A stretch of 64,000 bases of DNA from Microbacterium luticocti DSM 19459. GTDB taxonomy: Bacteria > Actinomycetota > Actinomycetes > Actinomycetales > Microbacteriaceae. The notes beneath the pieces were generated by a model. The model did no database searches and had not been told where the DNA came from. It saw only the letters and a program-made list of their open reading frames with translations. The position numbers and the translations under genes are program-made. Below are positions 50,258 to 57,783 of the stretch, in pieces; the first letter of the stretch is position 1, and each line of letters begins with the position of its first letter. The stretch is from contig NZ_AULS01000014.1 in assembly GCF_000422405.1 (NCBI RefSeq), positions 29,602-93,601 on the forward strand, in the 5' to 3' direction.

Positions 50258-50941
50258 TCACAACAGCTCGGCGACCTTCTGCGCCGTCGCCTTCGCCGAG
50301 CCGGGGTTCTGCCCGGTGACGAGCCGGCCGTCGACGACGGTGTGTGAGACGAAGGGCAGCAGGCCCTTCTCGTATCGGGCGCCGCGTTGCTTCGCCTGCT
50401 CTTCGGCGTTGTACGGCACGAGCCCCGCGACGCCGGCGAGCACCTCCTCCTGCCAGGCGAATCCGGTGAGCCTGCGACCGGCGATCAGCAGCGACCCGTC
50501 CGAAAGGGTCGTGTTGAGCAGACCGCAGTAGCCGTGGCAGACGGCCGAGACGATGCCACCGCGCTCCCAGATCTCACGGGTGATGCGCTGCAGACCCGCG
50601 CTATCGGGAAAGTCGTACATCACGGCGTGGCCGCCGGTGAAGTAGATCGCGTCGATGTCGTCCGTGTCGATCTGGTCGGGCGCGCGGGTGTCGGCCAGCA
50701 GCGCCATCCGCTCCGGGTCGATGTGCCACGCCTTGGCCACGCGGTCGTAGGTGGGCAGCTTCAGCGAGCGCGGTTCGAGCGGCGAGGCTCCGCCCGCAGG
50801 GCTGACGATCGTCTGCTCGAACCCGCGCCCGGCGAACACCTGCCAGGCGTGGGCGAGCTCCGACAGCCAGAGCCCGGTGGGGTGCGACGGGTCGTCGTAG
50901 TGGCCGACGTTGGTGACGACGTGCAGGATGCGTCTGGTCAT
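50258..50941 (-). CDS. DJ-1/PfpI-like type 1 glutamine amidotransferase domain protein
   Basis: 227 residues. The nucleophile cysteine sits in IVSAVCHGYCGLL and the YFTGGHAVMYDFPDS segment supplies the oxyanion side, as in Hsp31-like chaperone/glyoxalase proteins. Family members repair glycated proteins or convert methylglyoxal. ATG at 50941 overlaps none of its neighbours, but it is 13 bases after the TetR stop, so the pair is likely cotranscribed. Confidence 0.9.
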   Translation of the reverse strand: MTRRILHVVTNVGHYDDPSHPTGLWLSELAHAWQVFAGRGFEQTIVSPAGGASPLEPRSLKLPTYDRVAKAWHIDPERMALLADTRAPDQIDTDDIDAIYFTGGHAVMYDFPDSAGLQRITREIWERGGIVSAVCHGYCGLLNTTLSDGSLLIAGRRLTGFAWQEEVLAGVAGLVPYNAEEQAKQRGARYEKGLLPFVSHTVVDGRLVTGQNPGSAKATAQKVAELL

Positions 50942-50953
50942 GGGTGGGTCCTC

Positions 50954-51745
50954 TCAGTGGGTGCGGTGACGGTGTGGTGCGTCCGCCGGGCTGGCCGAAT
51001 CCTGCCGTACGGCCGCCGGGGCGGGCTTCGTGGCACGGCCGCCGGGTAGGCCGGGTTCTGCGCGGGCGGCGAGGACGGCGGCAACGGCACCGCGCACCCG
51101 GTCGGCGACGTCGGCGGCGGGCTCGGGCCGCAGCTTGCCGTCCAGGTGCAGAAACGCCAAACCGTGCGCCATGCTCCACAGCGCGATCGACAGGCTCGCG
51201 GCATCCGTCCCCGGGAACAGGCGCGCGATGACGTCGCCCAGCAGTTCGTGCAGCCGCCCCGCGGCCCGCACACGTTCGCTGTTGACCTCGTCGCACGCGC
51301 CGCCGAACATCAGCCGGAACACGGCGGGGCGGCGCAGCGCAAAGGTGACGTAGGCGAGGCCGAGCGCGGTGATCACGTCGACGACGGATGCCGCGGGCTG
51401 TTCGTCAGTGACGGATGACTCGGCCTGCCCGTCCGGGGCGGCCTGCACGTCCGAGATTGCCTGCACGTCCGAGACGGCCTGCACGTCCGGGATGGCACCG
51501 GCGGCCTGGACGGCGAGCGCCGCCTCGAGCTCGGCGCGCAGGTCCGTGAATCCCTCGACGGCCACAGCGGACTCGAGCGCGTCGCGGTCGGCGAAGTGGC
51601 GGTACGGCGCAGCGGCAGAGACGCCAGCGCGACGGGCGATGGCGCGCATCGAGAACGGCTCCCCTGCCTCGAGGCTCTCGATCGCGGCGGTGATGAGAGC
51701 GGCGCGTAGGTCGCCGTGGTGGTAGCTCTTCGCTGGTGTTGACAC
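50954..51745 (-). CDS. TetR-family regulator with a repetitive insert
   Basis: 263 residues. HTH: DLRAALITAAIESLEAGEPFSMRAIARRAGVSAAAPYRHFADRDALESAV. The ligand domain has the WHG-type ending SMAHGLAFLHLDGKL. A repeat VSDVQAISDVQAAPD at about residues 88-104 is inserted between the DNA-binding and ligand domains and is coded by direct repeats at 51420-51490. GTG at 51745. It probably controls the DJ-1-like gene downstream and the divergent NmrA-like gene, which starts 105 bases away. Confidence 0.9.
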   Translation of the reverse strand: MSTPAKSYHHGDLRAALITAAIESLEAGEPFSMRAIARRAGVSAAAPYRHFADRDALESAVAVEGFTDLRAELEAALAVQAAGAIPDVQAVSDVQAISDVQAAPDGQAESSVTDEQPAASVVDVITALGLAYVTFALRRPAVFRLMFGGACDEVNSERVRAAGRLHELLGDVIARLFPGTDAASLSIALWSMAHGLAFLHLDGKLRPEPAADVADRVRGAVAAVLAARAEPGLPGGRATKPAPAAVRQDSASPADAPHRHRTH

Positions 51746-51849
51746 TGCTCACTTCTCTCTGTACGCTCATGTAAGCACCGTAAACATACCATGGTGCGCA
51801 CCTGGCGTACAGGCCGGCGCAGAGACACCGAGAGGGTGGCGACGAACAC

Positions 51850-52797
51850 ATGCAGACGATCCTGGGCGCGAACGGACAGATCGCCGTCGAGCTCGCACGG
51901 GAACTGAGCCGCCGGTACACGACAGACCTGCGGCTGGTGAGCCGTCATCCGCGCGCGGTGAACGACTCTGACGCGCTCGTGCCCGCTGATCTGATGGATG
52001 CCGCGCAGACGGCTGCGGCGGTGGCGGGCAGCGAGGTCGTGTACTTCACCGCAGGGCTGCCGGCGAGCACCGAGCTGTGGGAGCAGCAATTCCCGCAGAT
52101 GCTGCGCAACGCCCTGGATGCGACGCGTGGCGCGGGCGCGAAGTTCGTGTACTTCGACAACACCTACATGTATCCGCAGGACGATCGGGTGCAGATGGAG
52201 CAGACGCCGTTCGCGCCGGTCGGGCGCAAGGGGCGGGTGCGTGCCGAGATGGCGTCGATGGTGCTCGACGAGATGGCGCGCGGCGAGATCCCGGTGCTCA
52301 TCGCGCGGGCGCCGGAGTTCTACGGTCCGGGCCGCACGCAGAGCTTCACGAACGCGCTGATTTTGGATCGGTTGCGGGCGGGCAAGCGGCCGCTGGTGCC
52401 GGTGCGTGCGGACCGGGTGCGCACGCTGATCTGGACGCCGGATGCGAGCCGGGCGGTGGCGGCGCTGGGCAATGCGCCGGACGCGTTCGGGCAGACCTGG
52501 CACCTTCCCGTCGACGCCGACCGCCCGACGTACCGGCAGTTCGTGGCGATGGCGGGCGCGGCGTTCGGCCGCGACGACCGCTACACGGTGCTCCCCGAAT
52601 GGATGCTGTCAGCCGCGGGTATCTTCTCCCCAAGGGCCCGCGAGCTGCGCGAGCTGCTGCCGCGCTACCGCTACGACAATCGGTTCGACGCGACGAAGTT
52701 CGCGACGCGGTTCCCCGACTTCGCGGTGACCTCGTACCGCGAGGGCCTCGCAGCCATCGCGCGGGATGCCTCGGGTAGAGGCGGCGCGGCGGCGTAA
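51850..52797 (+). CDS. NAD(P)-dependent epimerase/NmrA-like protein
   Basis: 315 residues. N-terminal ILGANGQIAVELARELSRRY resembles the GxxGxxG dinucleotide motif with alanine/glutamine changes; YFTAGLPAS, FVYFDNTYMYPQDD (tyrosine near the active-site position) and RAPEFYGPG fit the extended SDR family. Divergent from the TetR gene, so a redox or stress unit with the DJ-1-like gene is plausible. ATG at 51850. Confidence 0.88.
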   Translation: MQTILGANGQIAVELARELSRRYTTDLRLVSRHPRAVNDSDALVPADLMDAAQTAAAVAGSEVVYFTAGLPASTELWEQQFPQMLRNALDATRGAGAKFVYFDNTYMYPQDDRVQMEQTPFAPVGRKGRVRAEMASMVLDEMARGEIPVLIARAPEFYGPGRTQSFTNALILDRLRAGKRPLVPVRADRVRTLIWTPDASRAVAALGNAPDAFGQTWHLPVDADRPTYRQFVAMAGAAFGRDDRYTVLPEWMLSAAGIFSPRARELRELLPRYRYDNRFDATKFATRFPDFAVTSYREGLAAIARDASGRGGAAA

Positions 52798-52881
52798 GGC
52801 GTCTGCGAGTCCCGAGGCGGAGCATCGTCTGCATATTGCCTCATGCGTTGGTGTGTGCCTCTCCCCCGGTCCCCATAGGAG

Positions 52882-52901
52882 TGTTACGATCTGGGTAACA
52901 T
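52882..52901 (+). promoter_or_regulatory. Operator-like palindrome and -10 of the higBA unit
   Basis: TGTTAC (52882-52887) and GTAACA (52895-52900) are exact inverted repeats with seven bases between. TAACAT (52896-52901) can be a -10 element; ATG of the toxin gene follows six bases later, which predicts a leaderless mRNA. The antitoxin's helix-turn-helix would bind the palindrome and block the promoter. Confidence 0.6.
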
Positions 52902-52907
52902 ATCTAC

Positions 52908-53198
52908 ATGGAGATCGGCTACGCGACGCGCGACCTGGAGCGCACCTGCACCGATGAACGTCGGATGCAGAGGCAACTCGGGGCGCAGGTCGCGAAGGCG
53001 CTCAAGCTCCGCATCGCCGAGTTGCGATACGTGCAGGAGATGGGCGATCTGCTGCTCGGCACCGGCAAGTGGGAGGAACTGAAAGCCGACCGGGCCGGCC
53101 AGTGGTCGGCCCGGCTCACTGCGAACTGGCGCCTGATCGTGGAGCCCGACGGCGACCGCATCACCGTCGTCATCATCGAGATCATCGACTACCACTGA
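52908..53198 (+). CDS. higB: HigB/RelE-type toxin
   Basis: 96 residues. The segment GKWEELKADRAGQWSARLTANWRLIVEPDGDRITVVIIEIIDYH is the signature of the HigB (plasmid maintenance killer) toxins, ribosome-dependent mRNA nucleases. It precedes the antitoxin gene (toxin first, as in all higBA units) with 44 bases between. Entry point of the lower-GC island. Confidence 0.9.
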   Translation: MEIGYATRDLERTCTDERRMQRQLGAQVAKALKLRIAELRYVQEMGDLLLGTGKWEELKADRAGQWSARLTANWRLIVEPDGDRITVVIIEIIDYH

Positions 53199-53242
53199 GA
53201 AACCCACCAACACAGACAAACAGCACCCGAAACGAGAAGACC

Positions 53243-54331
53243 ATGTCTGCCATCCCGAACTACGTCGTCTCCACGGGCGACTACATCGCCGAGTGGATGG
53301 AAGACGAGGGCATCAACCAGGCCGAGCTCGCGCGGCGCCTGGGCACGTCCCGCAAGCACGTGAGCGAGTTGCTGAGCGGCAAGGCACCGCTGTCGCACGA
53401 ACTCGCCCTCGACTTGGAGCGCGTCACCGGGGTGCCGGCGCGCCTGTGGAACCTCTACGAGAGCGGGTATCGCGGAGACCTCGCCCGACGCGCCGAGGAT
53501 GAGGAACTCGCCTCTCAGTACGACAGGGCAAAGGAGTTCCCCCTCACCTATCTCCGCACCTACGGATTCTTGACGGCCGGCGCCCGCGACCGCGCGGGCA
53601 CCGTTCGGCAACTCCTGAGCATCCTCGGCGTCGCCGACTTCGACGCGTTCTGGACGACGTGGCGCCACGGCAGCATCGCGTACCGACGCTCGGCGTCCGC
53701 CCGCCACGACCTGCCGAAACTGGCCACGTGGCTCGCACTCGCCGAGAACGAAGCCGACGAACTCGGTGACATCCCGCCCTTCGACCGCACCGCCCTTCAG
53801 CGCCTCCTGCCGGATCTGCGGCGACTGACCGCGTCCGCCGATCCCCTCGACGCTGTGGAGACCGCCATCGTCCGACTGCGGGGCGTCGGCGTCATCCTCT
53901 GCTTCGTCCCGGCCGTTCCCGGGCTCGGCATCCACGGTGCGACCCGTTGGATCGGCGGCCGCCCCCTCATCCAGCTCTCACTGCTGTGGAGGACCGACGA
54001 CCAGCTCTGGTTCACCCTCTTCCACGAACTCGGTCACGTGCTGCTCCATGGCGACAAGGAGTTGTATCTCAGCGGCGAGCACACCACTGCAGAGGACGAG
54101 GCGAACACCTGGGCGTCCGACCTTCTCATCCCGCCCACCGTCGCCGCAAACCTGCCACGAGGCCGCGACATCGCCGCCGTCCAGGCGGTCGCCAGGGAGC
54201 AGGGCATCGCACCCAGCATCGTGCTCGGGCGCATCCAGCGTGAGACCAGGGATTACGCCTGGGGTCACGCGCTCAAGCAGAAGTTCGAGTTCGCGGCCAC
54301 GGCGCCGGTGCGGGAGCGAGCCGCCGGCTGA
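53243..54331 (+). CDS. HigA-like antitoxin fused to an ImmA/IrrE metallopeptidase domain
   Basis: 362 residues, against about 100 for ordinary HigA. Residues 10-75 are an XRE helix-turn-helix (MEDEGINQAELARRLGTSRKHVSELLSGKAPLSHELALDLERVTG). The C-terminal half contains LWFTLFHELGHVLLHG: the HExxH zinc motif of ImmA/IrrE proteases, with a following acidic residue in EDEANTWASD. ImmA-type enzymes cleave repressors. In this arrangement the antitoxin may itself carry the protease that regulates the unit. ATG at 53243 after AACGAGAAGACC. Confidence 0.9.
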   Translation: MSAIPNYVVSTGDYIAEWMEDEGINQAELARRLGTSRKHVSELLSGKAPLSHELALDLERVTGVPARLWNLYESGYRGDLARRAEDEELASQYDRAKEFPLTYLRTYGFLTAGARDRAGTVRQLLSILGVADFDAFWTTWRHGSIAYRRSASARHDLPKLATWLALAENEADELGDIPPFDRTALQRLLPDLRRLTASADPLDAVETAIVRLRGVGVILCFVPAVPGLGIHGATRWIGGRPLIQLSLLWRTDDQLWFTLFHELGHVLLHGDKELYLSGEHTTAEDEANTWASDLLIPPTVAANLPRGRDIAAVQAVAREQGIAPSIVLGRIQRETRDYAWGHALKQKFEFAATAPVRERAAG

Positions 54332-54407
54332 CGCCGCGGGGCGGGTCGGTCTTGAGCCCCCTCACCAGCAGATTGTCTCGAACTTCGCCAGCTGGATTGT
54401 CCGCCCG

Positions 54408-55034
54408 CTACAGATCCCAGAGATCGCCCACCGCCGCGAGTCCTGATCGGAACTCTGTGGCACCACCATTCGCTGGATGCCGGACGGCAATTGCCGAGCT
54501 GGTGGCGGAGGCGTCTCGGACGCCGGGTACCTCGATGCCAAGGAGCCTCGCGACGCTCTTTCGTGCGGGGTGTCCGACACAGATGATTCGTCGACCGGCT
54601 ACGGCCAGCCGAAGCGGGACTAGCCCGGAGTCCAACTCCGCTTTTGTCGGCGTCCTGTTGGTCCGAGGCGAGCCCGCATGATGCGGATGGAGGGGGAACG
54701 CATTCCATAGAAGCGTACGGTCGGAGATCCCGAGTCTCGACAGCATGCCGTGCACAATGGTGGCGCTCCCCTCGCTGGAACCCTCGAGTTCGACCGTGTT
54801 GGCGGACGTGAATGGTACTCCCGACTGGCGTGCACCCTTCCAGCCAGGCGCTTCACCTACGATGACCAGGTCACCCCCGTCCACGCGATGAAGGTGCGCA
54901 AGAAGGCGATCTCGTCGCTCAGCAGCGCTCGTGCGGAAGTCTCCTTCTCTGTCGCTCTCTGCGAGGTAGAAGTTCATTGCCAGCGCAGTCGAGGGCATCG
55001 CCAACACCGAATCAAGCAGGCTGCCTGCCGTCAC
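54408..55034 (-). CDS. Uracil-DNA-glycosylase-superfamily protein
   Basis: About 208 residues. LVIVGEAPGWKGARQSGVPFTS is motif A of the UDG superfamily, LLWNAFPLHPHHAG the following block and ICVGHPARKS the later motif; HPANGGATEFRSGL near the end matches a subgroup often labelled uracil-DNA glycosylase. It may remove uracil or damaged bases, or act on invading DNA. GTG at 55034 has AAAGGGG six bases upstream; an earlier TTG at 55115 is less likely. It lies in the defence-type island. Confidence 0.82.
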   Translation of the reverse strand: MTAGSLLDSVLAMPSTALAMNFYLAESDREGDFRTSAAERRDRLLAHLHRVDGGDLVIVGEAPGWKGARQSGVPFTSANTVELEGSSEGSATIVHGMLSRLGISDRTLLWNAFPLHPHHAGSPRTNRTPTKAELDSGLVPLRLAVAGRRIICVGHPARKSVARLLGIEVPGVRDASATSSAIAVRHPANGGATEFRSGLAAVGDLWDL

Positions 55035-55184
55035 CGCCAGCCCCTTTCTCGGAGGATCCACCACCCCGACACAGGGTATCGACGACCGGCAAGGATGGCC
55101 CCGCGCCATCACCAAAGCAGCATCCCCTCTTCAATGTGGCTGTGCGCGAGACCTGGGCGTCGCTCTTGAGCAGAGGCCTTCCGG

Positions 55185-55514
55185 GTGATGACAGCGATGC
55201 AGGCGTTGACCTCGTCCCGGCCCGTTTCGACGGTAGGCGGGATCGCGCTCCGCGTCGGCACGACCGACCGCGGATTCCGCTTCATTCCAGATCGCGGACT
55301 CGTCCTCGGCGGTCCCGAATGGCTGATCCTTGTCGGCAGCGCCGCTACTCCCGGCGCTGTCGGAATCCTCGACATCCAACTCGGGTTGGGACAGCTCTTT
55401 CAGCACGAGTCGCCTGACGACCCGATCACCCTCCGCGTCGCGAACCCTGAAAACTTCATGTCGATCGCGCGGGAGCATGGGCAGACGGTCGAGTACGTCG
55501 AGTGGCCCCGGTGA
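55185..55514 (+). CDS. Hypothetical protein in the defence island
   Basis: 109 residues, GTG 55185 or ATG 55188. GFRFIPDRGLVLGGPEWLILVGSAATPGAVGILDIQLGLGQLFQHESPDDPITLRVANPENF has a natural amino-acid mix, better than the frames on the other strand, but no motif is known to me. No good ribosome site is visible. The spacers on either side (55035-55184 and 55515-55718) hold nothing recognisable. Confidence 0.45.
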   Translation: MMTAMQALTSSRPVSTVGGIALRVGTTDRGFRFIPDRGLVLGGPEWLILVGSAATPGAVGILDIQLGLGQLFQHESPDDPITLRVANPENFMSIAREHGQTVEYVEWPR

Positions 55515-55718
55515 CCACACATCAGCGAGAGGCACAACACCTTGTAGGTTCCCGCTCGAGATGGCGAAGGTTGCACGGGAATCCGCTGTAGTTGGCAGTG
55601 ATCTCGCACTCCGTCATCCGCGGAAGATGGCGAATTCCAACGCATCGGGCGAAGCGCTAAGACAGGCGTCAGATGCGCTGGCGGTCAGCTCGAACGACTC
55701 GATCAGGACGCGTAACGA

Positions 55719-56426
55719 TCAGGGTGTCCAGGCGTCTTGGGGCGGTCGTGGACGGGCCGCGGCCTCGCTGGCGGTCGCCAGGCGGCGGTTAGCGTATCGA
55801 TCGTAGAACGCGAGCCACCTCGCGTGGACGCCTGAGTCCATAAGGTGGCTGCCGATGAGCACACCCCCTCGCCCGGAGTGGACGAGGATACGATTCCGTC
55901 CCCCCTCCGTCTCCGCGAATCGGTAGGTTAGCTGTCCCCAAGATGGATTGTCGTAGATGACCTGCGCATCGTTCCGGTCTGGGAAGACGGCTCCGGAGAC
56001 ATCACTCGCGAATGTCCCGGCCTCGATACGCTCGTCGCGATACGACAGCCTTCGCCCTTCCACGGCGAGTCGTAGCCCCTCCTTGGCGTCAGATTCCTCT
56101 GTGTGGTTGCTTATGCAGGTGCGATAGCTGAAGTCCACTTCGGATCCGTCTACCCGCGTGATCTAGATGCCCGTGGCATCTGGCCGCACGTTGAACTTGT
56201 CGCCATCGCGCGTCAGGCCCACATAGAAATAGTCGACGCCCGCGCCGATCTTCTCTGATGCGTCCGGGTGAAGGTCCAGAACCTCGCGAAGCATCAGGTC
56301 GTGCGATGCGTCGGAGACGCGATCGTAGACGGCGTATGGACCGCCCGTGTGCAGGAGCCGAAAGGCGTCGAAGGCCGCCTTCTTCGACGGCCAGCTGAAG
56401 GACGGCAGGTTCACAGGGATAGCCAC
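55719..56426 (-). pseudogene. DCL-family (DUF3223) gene interrupted by one in-frame TAG
   Basis: Two adjacent minus-strand reading segments are in the same frame, separated only by a TAG codon at 56163-56165. Before it: FSWPSKKAAFDAFRLLHTGG to GVDYFYVGLTRDGDKFNVRPDATGI; after it: ITRVDGSEVDFSYRTCISN. Joined, they give the DCL-type domain, whose IDHFFV and RTDGSEVDFSYKKCI-like motifs lie on both sides of the stop. A 95-residue C-terminal part with no known motif follows. Start: GTG 56426, preceded by GAGGAATGAACCC; ATG 56441 is an alternative. Either a recent null mutation, a base-calling error, or a read-through codon. Confidence 0.75.
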
Positions 56427-56601
56427 GGGTTCATTCCTCATCGAATCGGATTGACCAGAGGCTATCGGAGTGTACGGGTTCATTTCCGCCGGATGCCGAA
56501 CCGTTATCGGCTTGGATCTGGGATCTGGCTTACGACGTTCCGGCGGAAGCACGCCCGGGGTAGCCGCAGGGCCCTCGGCTACGCGACCCGCGCGGCAGCG
56601 C

Positions 56602-57783
56602 TCAGGACGAAGCGCGAAGAGCCCGTTCCAGGGCTGCTCGTGCTTCATGCCACGGGATCCGCTCCTGCTCAAGCCGGCGAGGTGCTGCACCGGCTTGGAG
56701 CGTCTCGAGCGTCCGCTGTTCCTCGGGCGTAAGTGTCGCGTCCGGCGGATCCACGCGCATAGTCGGGTCGATGTTCGCGAGATGACCGTGCAGTTGCAGC
56801 GTCGCGCGGTCCATCATCACGGAACGCAGCGTGGGAACACGGGTCCGTGCTCGCGACAGCAGTGTGAAGCCGGCACGATCGAGGTCGCCCCAATAGAGGA
56901 CGTCGGCAGGAATCCAGGGCAGGGCGACGAGGGTGTCGAGGAAGTTGCCGAGCGAATGGATGACCACCAGTCCCTCCCGGTCTCGGATAGGCAGGGCCGA
57001 TTCCTTGTTCTCGACGACGAGCACGGCGGCGGGCGCCAGCGGCAGGGCCGCGATCTCTTCGATGGGCGCCCGGAGGTGCCGGATCCCGGCGATTCGGCGG
57101 CGATCCTCAGGATCGACGAGGATCACGTCGACGTGGGAGGGCAGCGGCTTCAGTCCGAGCGCGTCGAGCGTCTCCGGAGCGACCTCGCCGTCGTCCGCGA
57201 TCTCGCCGTCGTCTGCAGCGGCCAGGTCGAGGGTCGCGATGACCAGAGCCCGGTGCTTTGCAAGCCACTTGGTGTGCAAACCCTCTACGGGGACCTGACG
57301 GATGGTCATCCCCGAGCGCGGATTCTTCACGAACCAGGTCCGCACCTGCAGCAGAAGGGAGAAGTCGTAATCGTCGAGTTCCATGATCCTGCGAAGCTCC
57401 CGACGCACTCGAGCGCCGATCGCGCCATCGTCTGTCAGCAGCTCGTACCGGTGACGCGCATGGCGCCAGTGGTCTGCGTCGTCCGCGAGCAGCGAAACGA
57501 GGCTCGTTACGTCAGGGATGTCGACGTGCGTACACACCTCCTGCGTGCCGAAGGGCACTCGGACCTGCGTCCTGCGGAGAGTCACCTGCGGATGGGCCAT
57601 CGCCCATGCGCGCCATTCCAGCAACCAGGAGCGGACACCGACCTCATCCCGGATGATCTCGTCCGCTTTCGGGGCCCCGAGCGGGAAGCTGAACGGTCCG
57701 GCGGCTGGATCCTCAAGCCACTCCCGCCACCGAGCTCGGTACCTGGTGCGGATCTTCTCGACGGTCTCTTCGGGTGAACGCAT
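56602..57783 (-). CDS. jetD: Wadjet protein JetD (topoisomerase-VI-like nuclease subunit)
   Basis: 393 residues. DUF3322 N-terminal half (SPEETVEKIRTRYRARWREW, FPLGAPKADEIIRDEVGVRSWLLEW) and DUF2220 C-terminal half with the toprim-like acidic residues in VLVVENKESALPI and VLYWGDLDRAGFTLLSRART. In Wadjet systems JetD is the subunit that cuts the plasmid DNA once JetABC has extruded it. Its ATG shares one base with the jetC stop (TGATG), so the two are coupled. Last gene of the operon. Confidence 0.95.
   Translation of the reverse strand: MRSPEETVEKIRTRYRARWREWLEDPAAGPFSFPLGAPKADEIIRDEVGVRSWLLEWRAWAMAHPQVTLRRTQVRVPFGTQEVCTHVDIPDVTSLVSLLADDADHWRHARHRYELLTDDGAIGARVRRELRRIMELDDYDFSLLLQVRTWFVKNPRSGMTIRQVPVEGLHTKWLAKHRALVIATLDLAAADDGEIADDGEVAPETLDALGLKPLPSHVDVILVDPEDRRRIAGIRHLRAPIEEIAALPLAPAAVLVVENKESALPIRDREGLVVIHSLGNFLDTLVALPWIPADVLYWGDLDRAGFTLLSRARTRVPTLRSVMMDRATLQLHGHLANIDPTMRVDPPDATLTPEEQRTLETLQAGAAPRRLEQERIPWHEARAALERALRASS

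Noticed and set aside
51760..51800. Palindromic operator GTAAG-N4-CGTAAAC for the second TetR
   Set aside because: The two halves GTAAG and GTAAA are direct, not inverted, repeats, so the site is too weak to call.
55131..55535. A minus-strand protein of 134 residues opposite the hypothetical gene at 55185
   Set aside because: Arg/His/Pro-rich composition and no ribosome site; the plus strand frame has a more natural composition.
56163..56165. TAG as a pyrrolysine codon
   Set aside because: There is no pylTS machinery in the window and DCL proteins are not known to contain pyrrolysine; mutation or sequencing error is simpler.
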